The notes under the pieces: model-generated
Database searches by the model: none
What the model saw: only the letters and a program-made list of their open reading frames with translations
What the model was told of the DNA's origin: nothing
NCBI GenBank assembly: GCA_008636095.1
Contig: VSJD01000128.1
Location: forward strand, 1-11,246
Reading direction: 5' to 3'
Source: Kiritimatiellota bacterium
GTDB lineage: Bacteria > Verrucomicrobiota > Kiritimatiellia > JAAZAB01
DNA: 11,246 nt
Position numbers and translations under genes: made by a program
Shown: positions 6,503 through 11,246 of the stretch, piece after piece
Layout: each line of letters opens with the position of its first letter
Numbering within the stretch: position 1 is the first letter of the stretch

Positions 6503-7696
6503 ATGGGCAATGAGCCGTCCCGGGGTATTTCGGTCATTCTTCCCTGCCTGAACGAAGAAGCCTCACTGGGTCAGGTCATCGAACTGGCGCGCCGCGGGAT
6601 TGCCAAATTGGGCCTGCCGGAAGACATCATCGTGGTGGATAATGGTTCCACCGACCGTTCTGCCCAGGTGGCCCGCGCGCACGGGGCCCGCGTCCTGACG
6701 GAGCCGCATCGCGGCTATGGCTCCGCCCTGCGCAAGGGATTCGAAAATGTCCGCTATGAAATCATCGTCATGGGCGACGCTGATTTATCCTATGACCTTT
6801 CCTCGTTGGACGTGCTCGTAGCGCCGCTTCTGAAGGGTACGGCGGATTTTGTGATGGGCAATCGGATGAACGATATTCAACCTGGTGCCATGCCTCGGCT
6901 CCACCGGTATGTTGGCAATCCAATGCTTTCGGCCACCCTGCGTCTGCTCTTTCACAGCAACACCGTGCACGATGCGCACTGCGGCATGCGAGCCATTACC
7001 CGCTGTGCCTATTGCCGTTTGTACTGCGTCACGACCGGCATGGAATTTGCCAGCGAGATGGTCATACGCGCCATCCGCTGTAACCTGCGGATTACCGAGC
7101 GGGATATTACCTATCGTCCCCGGGTGGGGGAATCCAAATTGCATTCGTTCCGGGATGGCTGGCGCCACCTGCGCTTCATGATTCTGCACAGTCCAACGCT
7201 CCTGCTCCTGACGCCGGGGATCGTGGGATGGGTGATTGGACTGGCTATCTCCCTGCCGCTGGCGTTTGGCCCGCTCATCATCCATGGGCGTCTGGTGGAT
7301 ATCCATTGCATGCTGATCGGCGGCGTGCTGAACATTCTGAGTATCCAGATCATCACCATCGGGCTTCTGGCCAAGGCCTATGGACATCTCTCAGGTCTGC
7401 ATGAGGACGCGATTATCGCCTGGTTCTATCGCTGGTTTACCTTTGAAAAAGCCTGCATCGTATCGGCCCTGGTGATCGGCACGGGCCTGGTGCTCACGCT
7501 TTGGATCCTGGCGCAGTGGGTGGCCAGCGGGTTCGGCGCGCTGAATCAACAGCGTCTGCTGTTTTTCGCCCTGATCTGCCTGGTTAACGGCGTGCAGATC
7601 GGCGCGGCCTCGTTCCTGTTCAGCATTATGGCGTTGCCGCGTCATATTGACCGGCTGCCGCCGGAATCCGAAAACACGGGCATTATGGATACATGA
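6503..7696 (+). CDS. Membrane-anchored family 2 glycosyltransferase, polyprenyl-phosphate sugar synthase-like
   Basis: This 397-residue protein has an N-terminal GT-A domain of family GT2: ISVILPCLNEEASL (9-22), DIIVVDNGSTDRS (41-53), HRGYGSALRKGFE (69-81), and the metal and nucleotide-binding GDADLSYD (91-98) with D92 and D94. HCGMRAITR (159-167) and the ITYRPRVGESKLHSF (202-216) region match the dolichyl/polyprenyl-phosphate mannose or glucose synthase subgroup. Four hydrophobic stretches follow, near 232-258, 266-292, 317-342 and 352-376. It probably loads a sugar onto a lipid carrier at the inner membrane for a later transfer step; the sugar cannot be read from the sequence. GAGGAA lies 9 bases before the ATG. 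It follows the secreted-protein gene by 5 bp. Confidence 0.9.
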   Translation: MGNEPSRGISVILPCLNEEASLGQVIELARRGIAKLGLPEDIIVVDNGSTDRSAQVARAHGARVLTEPHRGYGSALRKGFENVRYEIIVMGDADLSYDLSSLDVLVAPLLKGTADFVMGNRMNDIQPGAMPRLHRYVGNPMLSATLRLLFHSNTVHDAHCGMRAITRCAYCRLYCVTTGMEFASEMVIRAIRCNLRITERDITYRPRVGESKLHSFRDGWRHLRFMILHSPTLLLLTPGIVGWVIGLAISLPLAFGPLIIHGRLVDIHCMLIGGVLNILSIQIITIGLLAKAYGHLSGLHEDAIIAWFYRWFTFEKACIVSALVIGTGLVLTLWILAQWVASGFGALNQQRLLFFALICLVNGVQIGAASFLFSIMALPRHIDRLPPESENTGIMDT

Positions 7697-7700
7697 AGAA

Positions 7701-7846
7701 ATGTAGAATGATGAATGCAGAATGCAGAATGTGGAATTCATCCGGATTTCCCAGATTTTTCTCTGACGGTTTCTGCATTCTGCATTCTGCTCGCCTGGGC
7801 GAAGCGCTACGGCGGAGCCTGGTATTCTGCATTTCTGTTCTGTCGG
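7701..7846. repeat. ATGNNGA 7-bp-unit inverted element with a GC-rich insert
   Basis: Starting 5 bp after the upstream stop, five 7-bp units abut at 7701-7735: ATGTAGA, ATGATGA, ATGCAGA, ATGCAGA, ATGTGGA. The opposite arm at 7771-7790 is made of TTCTGCA words, and 7714-7729 pairs perfectly with 7771-7786 over 16 bp across a 41-base loop. The arm resumes as ATTCTGCATTTCTG at 7824-7837. It is interrupted by a GC-rich block at about 7791-7823 with its own small hairpin (CGCC-TG-GGCG). The element fills the gap between two glycosyltransferase genes and ends just before the ribosome site of the second. Confidence 0.85.
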
Positions 7847-7847
7847 C

Positions 7848-7856
7848 AAGAGGTGG
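7848..7856 (+). promoter_or_regulatory. Ribosome binding site that sets a TTG start
   Basis: AAGAGGTGG matches the anti-Shine-Dalgarno sequence well, with its GAGG core 6 bases from the TTG at 7860. There is no ATG or GTG at a suitable place, and translation from the TTG gives the standard N-terminus of this glycosyltransferase group, so this site fixes the start. Confidence 0.7.
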
Positions 7857-7859
7857 TCT

Positions 7860-8801
7860 TTGAAAATATCCGTGGTTATTCCGGTGCTGAATGCCGCCGG
7901 CACGCTTCCCGCACTCCTGGAAGCTCTGGCGGAGCAACACCCTTCGCCGCCGGACGAAATAGTCCTGGTGGATTCCTTGTCCACTGACGACACGCGCCGG
8001 ATCGCGCTGGCGCAGACCAATGTGCGCGTCGTGCCGCTGGCGCGGTTTTCGCATGGCCGCGCCCGTAACCTCGGCGCACGGGAGGCGACGAGTGAGATCA
8101 TAGTGCTGATGACGCAGGACGCCCTGCCGGCGGACGGCCACTGGCTGGCAGAGTTATTGGAGCCGCTGGCCGATCCCCAGGTGGCGGCGGTGTATTCACG
8201 TCAAGTGCCGCGGCCGGATGCGCCGCCCACGGAAAAGTTTTTTCTGGCTTACCATTTTCCGCCCGGTCCGCCGTTGCGGCGTGTACGGCTGGAGGGGCGC
8301 GCATTGGCCTTGGCGGACGTGTTTTTTTCCAACGTCAGCGCCGCCGTGCGCCGCGAGGCCCTCCTGCAACACCCGTTCGACGAAGCGCTCATCATGAGCG
8401 AAGACCAGCAGTTTGCGCGCGACCTGATCTTGGCCGGCTATACGATAGTTTATCAGCCCTCTTCCGTGGTCGTGCACTCGCACCGCTATTCGCTCGGCAC
8501 GGCGTTTCGGCGCTATTTCGACAGCGTGTATTCGCTGACGCTTATTTTCCCCGCGCATGATCTCAAGGTCAGTGCCGCCATGGGCCGGCGCTATCTGCGG
8601 CAGGAAATATGTTATATGCTCCGGCATCATCCGTTGTATGTTCCCTACTATTGCCTGTACACGCTCTGCAAAATGGCGGGAGTGCTGTGCAGTCATTTTG
8701 CCGACCGCATGCCTTTGGGCCTTGCCCGTGCCTGCAGTCTGCACCGTTACTACTGGGAAGAGAAATCCGAGGACGAACGTGTGCCGGACAAGCCTTTATG
8801 A
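7860..8801 (+). CDS. Family 2 glycosyltransferase, rhamnosyltransferase-like
   Basis: This 313-residue soluble or membrane-associated GT2 enzyme starts at a TTG with a good ribosome site (MKISVVIPVLNAAGTL). Motifs are DEIVLVDSLSTDDT (32-45), the FSHGRARNLGA block (63-73) typical of bacterial rhamnosyltransferases (compare F.HG.TRN), MTQDALP (84-90) in the metal-binding position, DPQVAAVYSRQVPRPDA (105-121), SNVSAAVRR (157-165) and SEDQQFARDLILAGY (180-194) with the catalytic-base ED. VVVHSHRYS (203-211) is also usual for the group. It probably transfers L-rhamnose from dTDP-rhamnose to a surface glycan, which agrees with rmlB nearby. The donor is inferred from family pattern and context. Repeat elements lie on both sides. 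Confidence 0.9.
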   Translation: MKISVVIPVLNAAGTLPALLEALAEQHPSPPDEIVLVDSLSTDDTRRIALAQTNVRVVPLARFSHGRARNLGAREATSEIIVLMTQDALPADGHWLAELLEPLADPQVAAVYSRQVPRPDAPPTEKFFLAYHFPPGPPLRRVRLEGRALALADVFFSNVSAAVRREALLQHPFDEALIMSEDQQFARDLILAGYTIVYQPSSVVVHSHRYSLGTAFRRYFDSVYSLTLIFPAHDLKVSAAMGRRYLRQEICYMLRHHPLYVPYYCLYTLCKMAGVLCSHFADRMPLGLARACSLHRYYWEEKSEDERVPDKPL

Positions 8802-8823
8802 ATTAGATCCCGTGGCGGGGCAA

Positions 8824-8887
8824 CTTTAGGTAGGGCGGAACAGCCTGTTCCGCTGCGGCCGGACTGGCAGTCTGGCCCTACCTTAAG
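8824..8887. repeat. GTAGGGCGG...CCCTACC two-hairpin palindromic element
   Basis: Outer arms at 8824-8835 and 8876-8887 pair over 11 of 12 bases (CTTTAGGTAGGG against the complement of CCCTACCTTAAG). Between them are two further hairpins. One is GCGGAACA (8835-8842) with TGTTCCGC (8846-8853), a perfect 8-bp stem with a GCC loop. The other is GGCCGGACT (8857-8865) with AGTCTGGCC (8869-8877), a 9-bp stem with one wobble and a GGC loop. The whole can fold into a three-way junction. It starts 22 bases after a glycosyltransferase stop and has no T-run, so it is not a canonical terminator. It may instead stabilise a 3' end or be a REP-like mobile element. Confidence 0.85.
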
Positions 8888-8921
8888 ATGCTGCCATAAG
8901 CGACCGCAAATTTAACATTCC

Positions 8922-9860
8922 ATGAACTTGGTCGTAGTCATTCTAAACTGGAACCAGGCGGCGGCCACCATTCGCTGTGTCGAGGCTGTGGCCGCCTGGA
9001 CGTATGTGGCGCCCGATATCTGGGTTGTGGACAATGCCTCGCAGGACGGCAGTCGGGACTTGATCACGAAGCAATGTCCCACGGCCCATGTCCTGGCCAG
9101 CGACAGCAACCTGGGCTTCGCGGGCGGCAATAATCTGGCCCTGCGTCAGATCCTGTCCCGATACCCGCCGGAGCGGCGTGATCGGGATGTCGTGCTCCTG
9201 CTGAACAACGATGCGGTCATCAGCGAGGACCAGGTTCAGCACCTGCTGACGGAACTCGAAACGCACCCGCGCCTGGGGCTCGTTGGTCCGCTCCTGGATG
9301 AGCGGCGTGGCAAGGAAAAAGTCTTTACTGCCGGCGGACGTGACATTGCGCGGCATCTCGGGACGCGCCATGAGTGTTCGGCGTCAGATCTTCCCGCCCT
9401 GATCGCGACACACCGGCTCCTGGACGTGGATTACGTGCCGGGTACTGTTGCTCTCGTCCGGGCCGAAGTGTTCCGGACCGTGGGATTGTTCGATGAGGAC
9501 TATTTTTTCAGTGGTGAGATGGCCGATTTGTGCCGCCGGGCCGGTGATCAGGGTTATGCCCGTGCGATTTGCACGCGTGCCTGTGCAACGCATGAACCCG
9601 GCGGAGGTGCGCGCTCCACGCTCTATCGCTATTATACGCTTCGCAACCGGTTTCTTTACATCCGTAAATTTTATCCTGCTCGAAGTGGGATTTATCCATC
9701 CCGGCGCGCGCTGTTCGCTTACCTCTGGAGTATCGCTGGGCTGGTGATGGCCTCACGCTCGTTGATTCAGGGCAGCCCGGTGGAAGCACGCGCGGCCTGG
9801 CGCGCCCTGTGCGACGGCTTGGCCGGACGGTTCGGGAATCGGAATGAATTGTTCTTGTAA
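8922..9860 (+). CDS. Family 2 glycosyltransferase, WbbL-like
   Basis: This 312-residue GT2 enzyme of the WbbL/COG1216 type probably adds a sugar to a cell-surface glycan at the cytoplasmic face. Visible motifs are VVVILNWNQ (4-12), IWVVDNASQDGS (33-44), the NLGFAGGNN block (63-71), LLLNNDAVI (92-100) with NND in the metal-binding site, VDYVPGTVALVRAEVF (169-184), and GLFDEDYFFSGEMADLCRR (188-206). The last block normally reads EDVDLC; here E199 and D202 remain but the spacing residues differ (GEMADLC). The tail includes YYTLRNRFLYIRKFYP (237-252), usual for this group, and a weakly hydrophobic segment near 266-280. No clear ribosome site precedes the ATG, although the N-terminus fits the family exactly. 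Donor and acceptor are not known. Confidence 0.9.
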   Translation: MNLVVVILNWNQAAATIRCVEAVAAWTYVAPDIWVVDNASQDGSRDLITKQCPTAHVLASDSNLGFAGGNNLALRQILSRYPPERRDRDVVLLLNNDAVISEDQVQHLLTELETHPRLGLVGPLLDERRGKEKVFTAGGRDIARHLGTRHECSASDLPALIATHRLLDVDYVPGTVALVRAEVFRTVGLFDEDYFFSGEMADLCRRAGDQGYARAICTRACATHEPGGGARSTLYRYYTLRNRFLYIRKFYPARSGIYPSRRALFAYLWSIAGLVMASRSLIQGSPVEARAAWRALCDGLAGRFGNRNELFL

Positions 9861-9912
9861 AATGGCAAATGCTCGGATAACAGCGTCTTACTCATACCAT
9901 ACGGATATTTTG

Positions 9913-10020
9913 CCACGGATATCACGGATAACACTGATAAATGAAAGAAAATCCATTCCTACACACCCTTTGTCCTTTTTAAATTTCAATTGAATTAGAA
10001 GTATCCGTGTAATCCGTGGT
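9913..10020. repeat. CACGGAT 9-bp-unit inverted element, copy 2
   Basis: Units lie 9 bp apart at 9914 (CACGGAT), 9923 (CACGGAT) and 9932 (CACTGAT, one change). The right arm at 10003-10019 is the reverse complement of 9913-9929 with 15 of 17 bases matching, and the spacer is about 73 bases of AT-rich DNA. Arms and spacing of units agree with copy 1 at 2223-2360, but the spacer is unrelated. A partial word (ATACGGAT, 9899-9906) precedes it. The element begins about 50 bases after one glycosyltransferase stop and its right arm ends 15 bases before the next ATG. Confidence 0.87.
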
Positions 10021-10035
10021 GAGTAGTTGCGTAAA

Positions 10036-11025
10036 ATGAACACAAAAGCAACCATAGTTATTCCAGTTTGGAACGGGGCTGCCTGGCTGGCGGCGTGCCT
10101 CGACGCCCTGGCGGCGCAGTCGTTCCGCGATTTTGCCGTGATCGTGGTGGATAATGGCTCGACCGACAACAGCCGCGCGCTGGTGGCGCGGCATGCGCCG
10201 CAGGCGCCGCAGGCCGCATTGATCGCCTGGGAGCGCAACCGTGGATTTGCCGCCGCCGTGAATGCCGGTATCCGCGCCAGCCGTACGGAGTACGTGGCAC
10301 TCCTGAACGTGGATACTTCGCCGCGCCCGGACTGGCTGGCGAACCTTGTCCAGGTGATGGACAAGAGCGCTTCGGATGTTGGCGCCCTGGCGTCCAAAAT
10401 GCTTTCCATGGCAGATCCGGCAGTGATTGACGACTGCGGCGACAGCCTGTCGTGGCAGGGCGCCGCCGCCAAGCGAGGGCATGGCCGGAGTGCGGCTGAA
10501 TTTGAAAGGGGTGAAGAAATATTTTCACCCTGCGCCGGCGCCGCGCTATACCGGAAATCATTTTTGGATGAGTTGGGCGGATTCGACGAACGCTTTTTCG
10601 CTTACCTTGAAGACGTGGATTTGGGCCTGCGCGGGCGGTTGCGCGGCTATCGCTATCTTTTTGTGCCATCGGCTGAGGTTTTGCATCAAGGTCATGGGAG
10701 CGGTCTGCCCCAAGCGCGCTATGTGCGCCTCATAACGCGCAACCGGATTCTACTGCTTTTGAAAAACCTGCCGGTGCGCCTGCTTATCCGGCATGCGGCG
10801 TCCTTGCTTTATGGCCAGATTTATTTTTTCATTGCCTATCGGCGGCCGTTGGCCGCGCTGGCCGGCTATTTCTCGGTCCTGCCGGTACTGCCGCATATTG
10901 TGCGGGAACGCCGGGCGATTCAAAAGAACCTGAAACTCACGTTGGCGCAGGTGGAGCATCTGCTGACGCCGACAATGAACGAGCCACGCTTGCGGGAATT
11001 GGCGCGGCGATGGTGGCGAGGATAG
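10036..11025 (+). CDS. Family 2 glycosyltransferase, WbbL-like, second copy
   Basis: This is a 329-residue GT2 enzyme. Motifs are ATIVIPVWNG (5-14), AVIVVDNGSTDNS (34-46), NRGFAAAVNAGI (68-79), ALLNVDTSPRPDWL (88-101) with N91 and D93 in the metal site, AGAALYRKSFLDELGGFDE (167-185), and the complete FFAYLEDVDLGLRGRLRGY (187-205) with E192 and D193. VLHQGHGSG (215-223) and RNRILLLLKNLP (235-246) are typical of rhamnosyltransferase-like WbbL relatives, so dTDP-rhamnose is a possible donor. I prefer the ATG at 10036. A TTG at 10027 would add three residues but sits too near the only candidate ribosome site (GGTGAG, 10018-10023), which overlaps the end of the repeat arm. A 9-bp duplication gives APQAPQA at 54-60. 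Confidence 0.92.
   Translation: MNTKATIVIPVWNGAAWLAACLDALAAQSFRDFAVIVVDNGSTDNSRALVARHAPQAPQAALIAWERNRGFAAAVNAGIRASRTEYVALLNVDTSPRPDWLANLVQVMDKSASDVGALASKMLSMADPAVIDDCGDSLSWQGAAAKRGHGRSAAEFERGEEIFSPCAGAALYRKSFLDELGGFDERFFAYLEDVDLGLRGRLRGYRYLFVPSAEVLHQGHGSGLPQARYVRLITRNRILLLLKNLPVRLLIRHAASLLYGQIYFFIAYRRPLAALAGYFSVLPVLPHIVRERRAIQKNLKLTLAQVEHLLTPTMNEPRLRELARRWWRG
10195..10212. repeat. Perfect 2 x 9-bp in-frame tandem duplication within a glycosyltransferase gene
   Basis: GCGCCGCAG occurs twice in a row and encodes Ala-Pro-Gln-Ala-Pro-Gln at residues 54-59, between the VVDNGSTDNS and N.GFA..VN.G motifs. This loop is of variable length in GT2 enzymes, so a three-residue insertion should be tolerated. 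It has the same unit length as the duplication in rmlB. Confidence 0.85.
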
Positions 11026-11072
11026 GCGTCTTCCACATAAAATAGTTGTCGAAGACCTAATTCGTGAATTAA

Positions 11073-11137
11073 CCACATGGAAGAACGCAAAGATCGCATA
11101 GAAAACAAGAATGGTTTTATCTTTGTGTTCTTCCATG
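11073..11137. repeat. 19-bp inverted repeat in the 3' flank of the last glycosyltransferase
   Basis: CATGGAAGAACGCAAAGAT (11076-11094) pairs with 11119-11137 over 18 of 19 bases, across a 24-base A-rich loop. The left arm reads as word-like DNA (ACCACATGGAAGAACGCAAAGATCGC) in the same style as the other elements. It begins about 48 bases after the stop. It could end the transcript, but no T-run follows the stem. Confidence 0.8.
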
Positions 11138-11246
11138 AGAAGGCTTGTCAAGAAGCGACTGACGTGGCAGGCGCTGGGCTCCGATCCTGAGGCATGTTAT
11201 GCTTCCATTCGCACTCTATAATGGGTCATTAATTCAGACCCGGTGC
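11138..11246. other. Right-edge flank with a possible promoter, no gene seen
   Basis: No open frame longer than about 30 codons is convincing here. A perfect TATAAT at 11217-11222 has only a poor -35 partner (ATGTTA, 3/6, 17-bp spacing). GGGTC (11224-11228) and GACCC (11238-11242) could form a 5-bp stem. A gene or RNA may begin beyond the edge, but the window does not show it. Confidence 0.25.

Noticed and set aside
7701..7846. CRISPR-like array
   Set aside because: Units are 7 bp and contiguous, with no spacers of 25-40 bp and no cas genes.
8824..8887. Rho-independent terminator or tRNA-like cloverleaf
   Set aside because: No T-run follows the stems, and there is no anticodon arm, T-loop or CCA-compatible acceptor; it has two hairpins in a closing stem only.
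10027..10035. TTG start for the last glycosyltransferase
   Set aside because: The candidate ribosome site is only 3 bases upstream and the added residues (MRK) are not needed for the family N-terminus; ATG at 10036 is simpler.

Overview
The window looks like a chromosomal piece of a GC-rich Gram-negative-type bacterium. Its coding DNA is GC-rich, its gaps are more AT-rich, and a protein resembling GspC/PilP (type II secretion or type IV pilus) is present. The gaps carry short word-like repeats of a kind I associate from memory with the PVC superphylum (Kiritimatiellota, Verrucomicrobiota, Planctomycetota) and similar uncultured lineages. That assignment is tentative, because no rRNA or other marker gene is present.

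Left half, minus strand, in transcription order: rmlB (dTDP-glucose 4,6-dehydratase); a Nudix hydrolase of ADP-ribose pyrophosphatase type whose start overlaps the rmlB stop by 4 bp; a YihY/BrkB membrane protein with a cytoplasmic C-terminal domain; and a UvrD/PcrA/Rep-type helicase. The helicase stop lies 8 bp from the stop of an unidentified plus-strand gene cut by the left edge.

Right half, plus strand: a secreted protein with a GspC/PilP-like N-terminal domain and a low-complexity tail of Pro-Phe motifs, followed by four family 2 glycosyltransferases (one membrane-anchored and DPM-like, one rhamnosyltransferase-like, two WbbL-like). rmlB makes the precursor of dTDP-rhamnose and shares a divergent promoter region with this cluster. 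I therefore infer a surface-polysaccharide locus that includes rhamnose transfer. rmlA, rmlC and rmlD are not in the window.

The most unusual feature is in the gaps. Apart from the rmlB promoter gap and the very short ones, every intergenic space carries an element of short tandem words and/or long inverted arms, always just 3' of a stop codon. Six kinds can be told apart: 9-bp CACGGATnn units (two copies), 7-bp GTCAGnn units, 7-bp TTSGAYG units, 7-bp ATGNNGA units, a GTAGGGCGG...CCCTACC two-hairpin element, and a 19-bp inverted repeat. One has moved a stop codon, so that the last 27 residues of the Nudix protein are repeat-encoded. Two separate perfect 9-bp in-frame duplications also occur inside genes (rmlB and the last glycosyltransferase).
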